Made by a program: the position numbers and the translations under genes. This document shows positions 16,611 through 25,692 of a stretch of DNA of 54,643 bases, piece after piece. The notes below the pieces were generated by a model. The model was not told where the DNA came from and searched no databases. It saw nothing but the letters and a program-made list of their open reading frames with translations. Source of the stretch: Hymenobacter rubripertinctus. GTDB taxonomy: Bacteria > Bacteroidota > Bacteroidia > Cytophagales > Hymenobacteraceae. Position 1 is the stretch's first letter. Every line of letters begins with the position of its first letter. Where the stretch lies: positions 35,995 to 90,637 of the forward strand of contig NZ_QYCN01000017.1 in assembly GCF_003583925.1 (NCBI RefSeq), read 5' to 3'.

Positions 16611-16773
16611 GGCTGTAGGTTCAGGCCGGCTCTAGGGAGTTGTGGGTCCCTGGCACCGTTTGCCCCGGTCCGGTGGCTGGTCCGCCTACGCCCGCTGGTG
16701 GCCCAGACCGACCCTGCGCTGGTACCCCCCCCGGCTGGCGGTGTAGGTCCGCGAAAAGCTGCACCTGCGGTCG

Positions 16774-17037
16774 GTGCCCCGGGTGCTGGCCGTGAAGCTG
16801 GCCCGCCGCCACGGCGCGGGCCGGGCCATGTTGCGTACCCGGGCCAAGGCCGAGTTGGGCAAAGCCGACCTGCGCCGCTACCTGCGCCAGCACCAGGGGG
16901 AGCTGCTTGGCGGCGGCCCCGACGAAGCCCTCCAGGTCTACAAGGACAGCCGGCAGGTGATGCAGAGCCAGCCGGAACTGGTAGACGTGCTCGGTTACTT
17001 CACCCTGCGTATCGTGCGCATGGAAGGGGCGGCATAG
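16774..17037 (+). CDS. Hypothetical protein, possibly a remnant
   Basis: GTG 16774 opens an 87-residue frame, rich in Arg/Lys and Leu, with a helical C-terminus (VYKDSRQVMQSQPELVDVLG). Codon use looks coding. The same frame upstream continues as sequence-like protein (WSAYARWWPRP) interrupted by TAG at about 16756. It may therefore be the 3' part of a broken gene. I do not recognise the family. Confidence 0.4.
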   Translation: MPRVLAVKLARRHGAGRAMLRTRAKAELGKADLRRYLRQHQGELLGGGPDEALQVYKDSRQVMQSQPELVDVLGYFTLRIVRMEGAA

Positions 17038-17142
17038 CCACCCGGTAGCCGCAAAAGCAGAAGGGACGCTTCAGCAGACTTTCTAAACAGGTTTCCTATG
17101 AGAAGACTGCCGGCCAATCGTGTTGGTGGGAGCCGAACCCAC

Positions 17143-17192
17143 AAACCCCAACGCCCGCCCACCGGAAATCCGGTGGGCGGGCGTTGGGGTTT
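17143..17192. terminator. Strong hairpin, 24-base perfect arms
   Basis: AAACCCCAACGCCCG-type left arm (17143-17166) and its exact complement (17169-17192) with a two-base loop. It lies just after the stop of the minus-strand small gene and ends in T residues on both strands, so it probably terminates in both directions. Confidence 0.8.
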
Positions 17193-17212
17193 CAGCAACG
17201 CCAAGCGCTCCG

Positions 17213-17446
17213 TCAGGACTGCCTGACCGTGCGACGCTGGCGTAGTTTTTTAAGGCCGTAGGCTGCTCCGGCGGCCAGCAGCAGCGAAGCCCCCCCGTCG
17301 ATGGGTACCGCCGTGGGGTCGGTGGGGTCGGGAACGGGGCCACCCGAACCCGGGCCTTGGGCGGCTGCGGGTTGAATGGACGTAAGCAGGAGGCCAACAA
17401 CGGCGGCTCCCAGGAAATGACGGAAAGCAGGAGAGAAGTGATTCAT
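17213..17446 (-). CDS. Small exported protein with PID-CTERM-like sorting tail
   Basis: A protein of 77 residues. ATG 17444-17446 starts a signal peptide of about 28 residues ending at PAAAQ. A Gly/Pro-rich spacer follows, then VPIDGGASLLLAAGAAYGLKKLR. This P-I-D motif, short hydrophobic segment and basic end are the layout described for Bacteroidota PID-CTERM proteins, thought to be sorted to the surface. It follows the large type IX-sorted gene on the same strand, with about 80 bases between. Confidence 0.75.
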   Translation of the reverse strand: MNHFSPAFRHFLGAAVVGLLLTSIQPAAAQGPGSGGPVPDPTDPTAVPIDGGASLLLAAGAAYGLKKLRQRRTVRQS

Positions 17447-17528
17447 TCGTGTGAAAGGGTGTAGGGCCTGAGATGCGGAGTTCCGGGCAGGCAGCCGCGA
17501 GGCGCGGCCGACCACCCGGAATGCCGTT

Positions 17529-20500
17529 TTATTCAACCATGAGGCGCTTGCTGACCGTGCCCCCGGCCGTCTGAAGACGCACCGTGTACACGCCCGGAGC
17601 CACGCCCGAAAGCGAGAGTTCCGTGGCTGCTACCGAATTGGAAACGTTGAGCGTACGGCGGAGCACCTGCTGGCCGATGGTGTTGATGAGCGACACCTGC
17701 ACGGGCTGCTGACGCAGTTGGGCGGGCAGCACGATGGACACCTGACCACGCGCCGGGTTCGGATACACGTTTACCTGACGCACCAGCGCGGCCGGGGCAT
17801 TGGCCAGCACGCGCTGGGCGGTAATCAGCACGGAGAAGCGGCCCGTGAGGGAGGCTGCATTCGTCACCGCGAAAGCGTAGCCGGTGGGCTGGCTCAGGTC
17901 GGTGGTAGTGCCGGTGAGTGCGTCCTGGAGGTAGGCATAGGTGCCGGCGGGCAGGCGCAGCAGCTCCGTCGCCCGTAGCGTGTAGGTGCCGGCCGCCGCT
18001 TGCAGCCGCAGTGGCACGGTTACACCGGCGGCCGTTAGGGCGGGCAGCGCGTTCACGGCCAGCAGGGGGCCGGAGCCGTTGGTGCTGGCCAGTGCCAGGG
18101 GCGAACCGCCCAGGAGCTTGTAGGCATCCAGGGCCGGGTCGAAGCCGGCGGTGGCCGCGTCGTCGAAATACAGCACGGCTTCGTCGGCGGCCCCGGCGGC
18201 GTTGCGCAGGTCGAGGCGCACGAGTGGGGCCGTTGCCGCGCTCCGCTGGAATACGGGGTTGGTGTAGGCCGTAATCCGGGCCGCGTTGTTGAACGTGAGG
18301 GACGCCCCGCTGGTGCTGGCCCGGACGAAAAAGCCCTGCGAAGTGGCAATTTCGCGGGTTCCGCCGTTGGTGCCCGTGCCGTTCACGGTGTAGGTAGAGT
18401 ACGTGCCGGCGTACTGGCCCGTCGAGCGGTACACGTACACGGTGGCATCCACGTTGTCCCGCACCACGAAGTTCCAGTCGATGGCGGAAGGGTAGGGGTT
18501 GCCCCGCAGGTGGAAGCCGGATTCGGTCTGGCTGCCGCGGCTCAGACTGCCCGTGGCGTACGAACCGTTGTTGAGCGCACCCACGAAGTCCACGGTTTCC
18601 GAAGCCGGCAGGTTAACCGTGTAGCCACGGGTAACCACCAGCGGATCAGCAGTCGAGCTGGGTGAGAAAAAGCCCTTGTCGAAATCCTGGGGAGCCGGGT
18701 TGCCGCTGGTGTTCACGCGGCTTTCATCGTAGCCAAACACCGTGGGGAAGGGCAGGACGGCCCCCGGGTTGGCCGCCGTGTTGTAAGCCGGGTTCACCGT
18801 GGGCGTGAAGTTGGTAGTAGCCAGGTCGGCTACGGTGCTGCCACTCACCGGAGCGGCATAGTGGCGGTACCCAACGCCGCCGTTGCGACTGGGGTCGATG
18901 TAGCGCTGCACGGTGGTAGTACCACTCGTGGTGCCGGTACCGCTGTTAACTACCTCGGCCGAGCCGGAAGCGTTGGAGAGCAGCGTCAGGTTGCCGTTGG
19001 TCGTGAGCGTACCGATGTTCAGCGTGAGTACCCGCTGCACGCTGGCGGGGGCATTCAGCGTAACGCCGGCCGGGCCGGCCGTCAGGTTCTGAAACTGAGT
19101 AGCCGTGCCGCTGATGGTTTGCAGGGCGGGGCCGGCGAAGCGCACCTCGCCGTTGCCCGCGCCGAGCACCGTGCCGCCGCTGTTCACAAAGTTGCCGTTC
19201 AGCGTAAGCAGGCTCATGTTGGCCGTCGTCAGCGTCGCACCGCTGCCCAGCGTCAGGCTGTTCACCTGGCGCGGGTCGCTCACAACCGGGTCGTTGGCAG
19301 TGTCCGGAATCAGCACGTCGTCGGAGGAGGTCGGAATCTGCATCGGCGACCAGTTGCCGGCCAGAGCCCAGGCGGTGCTTACGGCTCCGGTCCAGGTGAT
19401 GGTGCCGTTCGGGGCCGCGATGAATGCGGCTACGTCACGCACCGTAATACCCAGTCCGATGGCGCCCACCAGCGTGGGCGCGCCACTGCCCAGGTTAAGG
19501 GTGTACAGGTTGTTGAAGTTCTGGCCGTTGGGGTTGGCCGCCAGGTAAGCGGTATTGGTGGAGGCCGTCTGGTCGAAGAAGATGTCCAGGTCCACCAGCG
19601 CGTTGCTGGTGCTCAGGTTGAGGCCCGTGCTGCCAACCGTATTGAGCACGCCGGCATTGGGCGGGTTCTGGATCACCAGGTTGCTCAGGGCCTCATCGAT
19701 GTCGTAGAGCGTGGTGGTGGTAGTGCCGGCGAAGCTGTTGGTGTAGGCCGCGGAGCCCACCCGCGGCGTGGCCCCGGCATTTATATCGGTGGCAGCGTAG
19801 GCCAGCGTGCCATCGGTGGCGGCCAGCGCGCCGTCGTTCGGGTTCAGGCGGAAGTCGGCCCCGGTCGTGCTGACCACGCGCAGGCGGTCCACGGTAGGGT
19901 TGAAGTCGAAGCCAATATTATCGGTGCTACCGCCCAGGTTCAGCGCAATGGCCGGCCCTACGGCGGTGGCTACGGCCGAACTGCGGTCGATGCTGTACAC
20001 CTGCGTAGCGGTTGTTGCCGGGTTGTAGCCCAGCCCGATGAGCTGGCCGGTGGCCGGGCGAAAGTCGGTGCCCACCAGCGTCTGGCCCGCCGCGATGCCC
20101 GTGATGGGCGTGGCCGAGTTGATGTAGTTGGGAGTGCCCGAGTAGAAGCTGAGCAGGTTGTTGGTGGTGCTCACCGCGTACAGCAGTTGCCCGCTCGCGG
20201 CCGGAGCCGTGCGGTCGATACTGATGGCAATGTCCGTGATGCCCACGCCCGCACCCATCTGGTTGCCTACCGGCACCAGGGCCCCGGTAAGCAGGTTTAC
20301 CTGGTAGAGCGTGGCGCTGAACGTAGCCCCAACCGGCGTATTGATAATCAGAAAAGCCTGGTTGGCATTCGGCCCGGTGGTCACAATGTCCAGGTCGGTA
20401 CTGACGCCGGGGCCATTGGTCGGCACCGATAGCGTTCCGACCGTATTGAGCGTCCCGTCGTTGGGTGGATCCTGGCGTAGCAGCAACGACCGCTGTTCGT

Positions 20501-21119
20501 CAATGGTGTACAGCGTGGTGCTGGTCGTCCCGATATAGGAGTTGGTATATGCCCCGGCCCCCACGAACGGATCCTGCCCGGCGTTGGTATCGGTAGTCGC
20601 AAATTTCAACCGGCCATCCGTGAAAGCCAGTGCCCCGTTGTTGGGGTTAAGGCGGTAGTTGTTGTCGTTGGTGCCTTCCACCCGCAGGCGGTCCACGGTG
20701 GGGTTGAAGTCAAATACAATCCGTTCGCCCGGCCCCCCCAGCTCCAGGCGCACGGCCGCACTGCCTACAGGAGTAGCGGTAGCGGTCGGGGAGCTGATGT
20801 TCTGACTCAGTACGTACAGCCGGGCATTGTCGCCGGTCGTGGTGGCATCGTAGCCGAGGGCAAACAGCTCACCAGTGGCGGGGCGGAAATCGAGGCCCAC
20901 CAGTACCTGCCCCGCCGTGACGCCCACAATAAGCTGGCGGGTTGGGGCAGTCGATAGCGATGTGGCATTAAGCGAAGTCAGCTCAGTGCCCGAGAGGCCG
21001 AAAATGGTCTGAGCCTGGGCCGTGCCAACTACGCCCAGCAGAAGTGCGCCGGTGGCCAGCACCCCGCAGGTGCGCCGCCAAAAACCGGCTGTTAAATGGA
21101 AAGGTAAAGCTGTGTTCAT
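17529..21119 (-). CDS. Large secreted protein: two DUF4394-like domains and type IX C-terminal sorting domain
   Basis: A protein of 1196 residues with a signal peptide at about 1-37 ending AQAQ. Two related domains of about 250 residues follow. They share VGLDFRPATGELFALGY / VGTDFRPATGQLIGLGY, FDFNPTVDRLRV and NNG/NDGALAxTDG patterns, as in DUF4394 proteins. A region from about 620 begins TITWTGAVSTAWALAGNW and looks like a beta-rich repeat. The last 85 residues, with VNVYPNPARGQVSI and GVYTVRLQTAGGTVSKRLMVE, are a type A sorting domain for the type IX secretion system. The start at 21117-21119 precedes the signal peptide. Likely surface-bound or released; function unknown. Confidence 0.9.
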   Translation of the reverse strand: MNTALPFHLTAGFWRRTCGVLATGALLLGVVGTAQAQTIFGLSGTELTSLNATSLSTAPTRQLIVGVTAGQVLVGLDFRPATGELFALGYDATTTGDNARLYVLSQNISSPTATATPVGSAAVRLELGGPGERIVFDFNPTVDRLRVEGTNDNNYRLNPNNGALAFTDGRLKFATTDTNAGQDPFVGAGAYTNSYIGTTSTTLYTIDEQRSLLLRQDPPNDGTLNTVGTLSVPTNGPGVSTDLDIVTTGPNANQAFLIINTPVGATFSATLYQVNLLTGALVPVGNQMGAGVGITDIAISIDRTAPAASGQLLYAVSTTNNLLSFYSGTPNYINSATPITGIAAGQTLVGTDFRPATGQLIGLGYNPATTATQVYSIDRSSAVATAVGPAIALNLGGSTDNIGFDFNPTVDRLRVVSTTGADFRLNPNDGALAATDGTLAYAATDINAGATPRVGSAAYTNSFAGTTTTTLYDIDEALSNLVIQNPPNAGVLNTVGSTGLNLSTSNALVDLDIFFDQTASTNTAYLAANPNGQNFNNLYTLNLGSGAPTLVGAIGLGITVRDVAAFIAAPNGTITWTGAVSTAWALAGNWSPMQIPTSSDDVLIPDTANDPVVSDPRQVNSLTLGSGATLTTANMSLLTLNGNFVNSGGTVLGAGNGEVRFAGPALQTISGTATQFQNLTAGPAGVTLNAPASVQRVLTLNIGTLTTNGNLTLLSNASGSAEVVNSGTGTTSGTTTVQRYIDPSRNGGVGYRHYAAPVSGSTVADLATTNFTPTVNPAYNTAANPGAVLPFPTVFGYDESRVNTSGNPAPQDFDKGFFSPSSTADPLVVTRGYTVNLPASETVDFVGALNNGSYATGSLSRGSQTESGFHLRGNPYPSAIDWNFVVRDNVDATVYVYRSTGQYAGTYSTYTVNGTGTNGGTREIATSQGFFVRASTSGASLTFNNAARITAYTNPVFQRSAATAPLVRLDLRNAAGAADEAVLYFDDAATAGFDPALDAYKLLGGSPLALASTNGSGPLLAVNALPALTAAGVTVPLRLQAAAGTYTLRATELLRLPAGTYAYLQDALTGTTTDLSQPTGYAFAVTNAASLTGRFSVLITAQRVLANAPAALVRQVNVYPNPARGQVSIVLPAQLRQQPVQVSLINTIGQQVLRRTLNVSNSVAATELSLSGVAPGVYTVRLQTAGGTVSKRLMVE

Positions 21120-22029
21120 GTGGATGATTGGGCTGGATAAATGAACCAACAGAGCCATTGGCCGCAATGACCAACAGATGACAGGATTGCTTACGGGGTA
21201 AATGCCAGATCAGATTGAGATATTCAATGAAAAAATCACCAAATCACTTGAATAATTGCTATATCGTCATCTGGGCAGGTATATGCCTGTGAATAAATGC
21301 AAAACAGGTGGCCTTGGGGGTGTTAGCTCAGGCTGAGAAGGACTAAAAACCAACAGGGAAGCCCGGGTTCCCTGTCTATGAAAACAAGGGAAGCCGGGCT
21401 TCGCACTCAGGAACCAGTCTGGGTTCAGCAGAACTTGTACAAAAAGAAGACGCACACTTGCAGCGCGAACCGAAGCAGCACTGACTTCTGGTTTCACTCT
21501 GCTCCGGCTGGCGCGTATGCCTTCCGGCGGAAGTTCTGCAAGCAGGGCATACGCGCCGGCAAACCAGAGAGGCAGAAAGCAAAAACCAGCGTCAGGGACG
21601 GTGCCGACGGTGTCGCCACGAAGCAGCCGCTTCCGGATTTTCCGATTCGGGATAAGCCGGGCAGTAGCCGGGTGCAGGGCCGGCGGCTGGCAGCAGCTCA
21701 GTTAAAATCAGCAGCGCCAGTGCAGTGGCAGCCAGGTTGGAGGAAGCAGTGGAAGTTTCCATGCCAGGTAGTGGTTAACATCGATAAAAACAAAGCAGTA
21801 ACCGCTGGCCGGTGCGTGGGCAAGTGGTAATAAAGGGTAATGGGGGCGGTAGCTCGAGCAGGCCCGGGGAATAGAAGGCTGACACGAGCAAGTGCGGGTA
21901 CATACGGCCGCAGCGGCCCAATCGGATTCATCGGCCGTGCTTTGTGTTCCGGATGGCTTGAGGAGTATTCTCCGGCAAACCTGGCAACGCTCATCCGCAG
22001 CCGGAAATTTTCGCCAAGTGCGGAAGCGT
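21120..22029. other. Long spacer of about 900 bases without a supported gene
   Basis: It lies between two minus-strand genes. Open frames here have no conserved look. One hairpin is clear: GGCGCGTATGCC (21510-21521) pairs with GGCATACGCGCC (21546-21557), with further pairing outside it. A weaker pair, GAAGCCCGG with CCGGGCTTC, lies at about 21358-21400. The 21120-21330 part is AT-richer and is the likely promoter region of the large secreted-protein gene. Confidence 0.5.
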
Positions 22030-22554
22030 TCAGGCTGCCGGAGGCACTACCCGCACTACGTCGCCGAGCCGGATCAGGCCACCCCGCACGATACGGGCCG
22101 TGAGGCCCCCGTGGCCGCGCATGGCGTTGTAGCCTCCCGCACCCAGCTCTTCTTCCATCCGGGAGCAGGGGTGGCACTCACCGGTGATTTCCAGCACCAC
22201 CTCTTCCCCCAGGCTGATCTGCCGGTTTTTCAGCGCCAGCAGGTTCAGGCCACTCACTACCAGATTGCGGCGCAGGCGGCCCGGGTCCAGGGGCGCGGCC
22301 AGGCCCAGGAAGCCCGCAACGGCCGTCAGGTGCTCGTGCTGAATCAGAGTCAGTTGGCGTTTGCCGCCGGGTTGGGGGCGGGCATGGTCGCCCAGCAGAT
22401 GGCGGTCGGTTTCGGCCTGCGCCTGCGCCACCACCCGCATGGGCTCCCGGCGGGCCGGCCGCAGCCCCAGCCACTCTACCCGCCCCTGCTGAGGCAGGCT
22501 GGCAAGAAGCTGGGCCACAGTAGGCTTATCATTACCGAAAAAAGAAAAGGACAT
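22030..22554 (-). CDS. MOSC-domain protein
   Basis: A 174-residue protein of the molybdenum-cofactor-sulfurase C-terminal (MOSC) family. The diagnostic stretch is TGECHPCSRMEEELG followed by GYNAMRGHGGLTARI and IRLGDVVRV. The Cys in ECHPC is the residue proposed to carry sulfur. YiiM/YuaD-like proteins of this size reduce or sulfurate N-hydroxylated compounds. The start at 22552-22554 lies five bases from a tetranucleotide repeat tract. A longer frame would translate that tract and is rejected. Confidence 0.88.
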   Translation of the reverse strand: MSFSFFGNDKPTVAQLLASLPQQGRVEWLGLRPARREPMRVVAQAQAETDRHLLGDHARPQPGGKRQLTLIQHEHLTAVAGFLGLAAPLDPGRLRRNLVVSGLNLLALKNRQISLGEEVVLEITGECHPCSRMEEELGAGGYNAMRGHGGLTARIVRGGLIRLGDVVRVVPPAA

Positions 22555-22559
22555 ACGCA

Positions 22560-22643
<84 letters not shown>

Positions 22644-22693
22644 AAAGGGGCGCCGCCTGGTGCAGCCGGCCGCAGACGGCGGAAACCAGGCGC

Positions 22694-23122
22694 TTACTCC
22701 CTGATTTCCGGGTGACGGATCTGGCCGCCCAGGTTGCCGGCGCGGACCAGCAGCCCAAAGCTGAGAATTGCCGTCGCCAGCGTCAGCCGAATAAATAGTC
22801 GCTCCCGGCCAGTTCGCAGCAGCGCCAGCAGGGCCAATACCCCCGTTAGTTCCAAGGCCCAGAACCCCAGCTCGGCGGCGGCTTCGTGGGCCTGAATGAG
22901 GTGGTGGGAAATGCCGGGCAGCTTTTCTAGGGCTTCCCTGGCTCCTTCGCCGGTGAGTTGGGTAGGCAGGCCAACCAAAGCGGCACCGAGTAGCATAACC
23001 AGGCCGGTGCGGCTGACCGGACTGCTGGATTTGGCTACGCCGGCCCCCAGTACCAGCAGCCCGAACAGGCTGCCCAGAATGGGCACGTGGTTGAGTAGCA
23101 GGTGCAGGTGAAGTTCAGTCAT
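22694..23122 (-). CDS. Small membrane protein, DUF2231-like
   Basis: A protein of 142 residues with four hydrophobic segments. It starts MTELHLHLLLNHVPILGSLFGLLVLG, a His-rich first helix (His5, His7, His12) like that of small Bacteroidota membrane proteins annotated as DUF2231. A later GISHHLIQAHEAAAE carries more His. The His pairs could bind heme or metal; that is inference. The next gene on the same strand encodes an iron/manganese-type transporter, 55 bases upstream. Confidence 0.7.
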   Translation of the reverse strand: MTELHLHLLLNHVPILGSLFGLLVLGAGVAKSSSPVSRTGLVMLLGAALVGLPTQLTGEGAREALEKLPGISHHLIQAHEAAAELGFWALELTGVLALLALLRTGRERLFIRLTLATAILSFGLLVRAGNLGGQIRHPEIRE

Positions 23123-23177
23123 AAATCAGCGAATAGTAACCAGCGAACAGGCCCGGCGAAAACGTTGCCCGGGCATT

Positions 23178-23882
23178 TTACTCGTGCGTAAACTGGCGGG
23201 CAACCAGGAACGCGGCTCCGGCGGCCAGGGCGCCGGTTCCGGCCATTTTGAGGCCTCCCAGCGCGGGCGGCTGCCCGGTCAGGCGGCTTTTCAGGTAGCC
23301 AAACACGAACAGGCACACCAGCGTAATCAGGGCCGACAGGGCCAGCCCTTCGGTGGGGGTATCGGTGATGAAATAGGCGCTGAGCGGAATCAGGCCCCCC
23401 ACGGCATAAGCGGTGCTGATGGTAAGGGCACTTTTGGGTGCCTGGCGCGCGTCGGGCTTTTCCAGGCCCAGCTCGTACTTCATCATAAAGCGCACCCACT
23501 GATCAGTATCGGCGGTGAGTTCCCGTACGGCCTGGGCGCGGGTGTCGGCCGAGAGGCCCATTTCGGCCAGCAAATCGTCTACTTCGGCCCGTTCTACGTG
23601 GGGTACGTCCTGCACTTCCTGGTACTCGCGCCGGAGCTCGGCCTCGTAGTGCTCCACTTCGGTGCGGCCGGCCAGGTAGCCACCCAGGCCCATGGCAATG
23701 GAGCCGGCCACTATTTCGGCCAGTCCGGCCGTGATGATGAGGCCCGAAGAGGCCACGGCCCCGCTCAGGCCGGCGGCCAGCGCAAAGGGCACCGTCAGGC
23801 CATCGGCCAGGCCAATCACAATGTCCTGGAGCATGGCGGAGCTGGTCAGGTGGTTTTCGGGGTGCGGATGAACGTGCTGCAT
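23178..23882 (-). CDS. VIT1/CCC1-family iron/manganese transporter
   Basis: A protein of 234 residues with five membrane segments. The first holds DIVIGLADGLTVPFALAAGL, the family signature. A cytoplasmic Glu-rich helical insert at about 75-135 (EVEHYEAELRREYQEV, ELTADTDQWVRFMMKYELGLE) is the metal-binding domain of VIT proteins, and a C-terminal pair of segments follows. It should export or compartment Fe(II)/Mn(II). I chose the ATG at 23880-23882, giving MQHVHPHPENH, a His-rich N-terminus that may bind metal. It is divergent from the dps gene, with 131 bases between them. Confidence 0.9.
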   Translation of the reverse strand: MQHVHPHPENHLTSSAMLQDIVIGLADGLTVPFALAAGLSGAVASSGLIITAGLAEIVAGSIAMGLGGYLAGRTEVEHYEAELRREYQEVQDVPHVERAEVDDLLAEMGLSADTRAQAVRELTADTDQWVRFMMKYELGLEKPDARQAPKSALTISTAYAVGGLIPLSAYFITDTPTEGLALSALITLVCLFVFGYLKSRLTGQPPALGGLKMAGTGALAAGAAFLVARQFTHE

Positions 23883-24013
23883 GATTGTGGAGGGAAGAGC
23901 GGGCCGCAATATGGCGCGCTCCGCTAACCTACGTACCTTTTTTGCGTATGGTAGCACCAGCAGGTGGCTTTGGGCCATCTTTCCTTTTCAGCAATTTATA
24001 TTCCTCTCGTATC

Positions 24014-24667
24014 ATGGCTAAAGCCACCACCAAAGCTGCTCCGGCAGCCAGCAAGCCCGCCTCTAAAAAAGATACTTCCTCCAACGGCCACGCCGCCCCC
24101 AGTGTGCAGCCCGTCATGAACCAGCAGTTCAACGCGCCCGCGCCGCTGCAAAAGTTCGGAACCGTGTCGCAGCGGCTACCCATCGGCCTCGACGAGAAAA
24201 CCCGCCAGCAGAGCGTGGACCATCTCAACCAGCTGCTGGCCGATACCATGACCCTGCGTGACCTCTACAAGAAACACCATTGGCAGGTAGTAGGCCCCAC
24301 GTTCTACCAGTTGCACCTGCTCTACGACAAGCACTACGAGGAGCAGAGCGCCCTGGTAGATACCCTGGCCGAGCGCATTCAGATTCTGGGCGGCGTGGCC
24401 GTAGCCATGGCGGCCGACGTGGCCGAAATGACCAGCATCCCCCGCCCCCCCCGCGACCGGGAGGAGGCGACGGTGCAGGTGTCGCGCCTGCTGGAAGCCC
24501 ACCAGATCATTCTCAAAGAGTGCCACGAGTATGCCAAAGCTGCCGATGAGGCGGGCGACGACGGCACCAACGATGTGGTGGTGAGCGACGTGATGCGCAC
24601 CAACGAGCTACAGGTCTGGTTTGTATCGGAGCACGTGGTAAATACCCCGTTGGTTCGGGCGCAGTAA
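24014..24667 (+). CDS. dps: Dps-family ferritin-like protein with Lys/Ala-rich tail
   Basis: A protein of 217 residues. Residues 1-50 are a basic, disordered tail (KATTKAAPAASKPASKK) of the kind that binds DNA. The four-helix domain follows. KKHHWQVVGPTFYQLHLLYD and EQSALVDTLAERIQILGG hold the usual Dps ferroxidase residues (His and Asp/Glu at the dimer interface). It should oxidise and store iron and protect DNA. TACCTTTT at 23934-23941 is a near-consensus promoter box. The start was set at the ATG 24014 before the Lys tail. Neighbours on both sides are iron-linked. Confidence 0.9.
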   Translation: MAKATTKAAPAASKPASKKDTSSNGHAAPSVQPVMNQQFNAPAPLQKFGTVSQRLPIGLDEKTRQQSVDHLNQLLADTMTLRDLYKKHHWQVVGPTFYQLHLLYDKHYEEQSALVDTLAERIQILGGVAVAMAADVAEMTSIPRPPRDREEATVQVSRLLEAHQIILKECHEYAKAADEAGDDGTNDVVVSDVMRTNELQVWFVSEHVVNTPLVRAQ

Positions 24668-24706
24668 CTGCCGCTTGCAACCCGTTTGCTCAGTCATTGA
24701 GCTGAA

Positions 24707-24740
24707 GAGGCTTCTTCCCCGAACGGGAGGAAGCCTCTTT
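24707..24740 (+). terminator. Terminator after dps
   Basis: GAGGCTTC... pairs with ...GAAGCCTC around a CCGAAC loop, followed by TTT, 40 bases after the dps stop. Confidence 0.8.
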
Positions 24741-24819
24741 CGCGTCAGCGCTCAGCAGGAGGCGGGTGTACGGGTGCCGGACCCTGTGCCCCGCAACCGA
24801 CGGGTTGTCGGGCCGGAGT

Positions 24820-25266
24820 CTACCGGCGGTAACTTCTGCGTTTTCCCTGGTGGTTTTCCTCGGCCTCCTCCACCGAGTGGGAGCGCCCCAGCTCATGCCC
24901 CTGGCGCGCCTTTTCGGCCAGCAGGCAGAAGGAGCCGTGGAGCAGGCTGATTTCCTCCTCCGGGAAATCCTGGGCATTGATGATCCGGTTGCTGGCCCCT
25001 TGACGAGCCGCAATCAGCTCGTTGAGCTTCAGGTGCAGCACCAATAAGTCCTTGTTCTGGACCCGCTGAATCAGGAATACCATCAGAAACGTAACGATGG
25101 TGGTGCCGGTATTAATGACCAGCTACCAGATTTCGGAATACCGGAACAGCGGCCCGGTAAGGGTCCAGACCAGCACAAGGCCCGCCGCCGAGCAAAAGGC
25201 GGCTGTGGAGCCCGACCAGCTGGTGACTACGCTGGCAAAGCGGGCAATGAAGTTGGCCGGCTTCAC
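24820..25266 (-). pseudogene. Low-affinity iron permease family gene with an internal amber codon
   Basis: Read on minus from GTG 25264-25266, the frame gives KPANFIARFASVVTSWSGS, then two hydrophobic segments, FRYSEIW, TAG, then [19 protein letters not shown] and a helical tail with [19 protein letters not shown]. This is the full layout of small low-affinity iron permease proteins. The family normally has Q where TAG (25123-25125) now stands, so one C-to-T change explains it. The total would be about 148 residues. An upstream in-frame GTG (25335) is possible. It may be dead, or read through by a suppressor tRNA. It sits in an iron-linked neighbourhood. Confidence 0.7.
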
Positions 25267-25447
25267 GGGCAGCGGGGTAGGAGCAAGAGCAGGTATGGGG
25301 CCGTAAGGAAGGAGGGGAAGGAGTTGAAAGCACACTTGCCGGCAAATTCCGGCCGGTTAGGTGAATGAAAGGTGAAATTTTTCCCGCTGACAATGAGTGC
25401 GAAACCGAATTATACAGTCGATAAACGCGGAAAAAGCAGCGCCATAC

Positions 25448-25478
25448 TTGCACCCTTGCCAGCAACCCGCTACTTTTG
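25448..25478 (+). promoter_or_regulatory. Promoter of tRNA-Leu
   Basis: TTG at 25448-25450, 20 bases, then TACTTTTG at 25471-25478, an exact match to the Bacteroidota TTTG-N19-21-TAnnTTTG pattern apart from the shorter -33 box. Confidence 0.7.
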
Positions 25479-25551
25479 TCATCGATTCGCCGCCTCAGTG
25501 AATCCGAAAGCTTCGGCCTTCGCCTAGTAAAAGGAGTGCTAGCCGTCATCA

Positions 25552-25633
25552 GCGCACGTGGTGAAACTGGTAGACACGCCATCTTGAGGGGGTGGTGCCT
25601 TCGGGTGTGGGAGTTCGAATCTCCCCGCGCGCA
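25552..25633 (+). tRNA. tRNA-Leu (GAG)
   Basis: A class II tRNA. The acceptor is GCGCACG/CGCGCGC, with one A-C mismatch at the fifth pair. The D arm contains TGGTAGACA, the anticodon stem-loop CCATC-TTGAGGG-GGTGG gives GAG, a long variable arm follows, and the T arm is GGGAG-TTCGAAT-CTCCC. CCA is not encoded. Confidence 0.93.
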
Positions 25634-25640
25634 CTCTTAA

Positions 25641-25682
25641 GCAAAAATCCCGCTTCGGCTTGCGCCGGAGCGGGATTTTTGC
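25641..25682 (+). terminator. Terminator after tRNA-Leu
   Basis: GCAAAAATCCCGCT pairs with AGCGGGATTTTTGC, with a GC-rich inner stem, directly after the tRNA. Confidence 0.85.
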
Positions 25683-25692
25683 TGGTCAAAAT

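Noticed and set aside
18861..20432. Long plus-strand open frame inside the large secreted-protein gene
   Set aside because: The minus-strand gene has a signal peptide, domains and a sorting tail. This frame has none and is a codon-bias shadow.
21698..22177. Minus-strand frame upstream of the large secreted-protein gene
   Set aside because: It overlaps the MOSC gene in another frame and has no coding character. The spacer is left without a gene.
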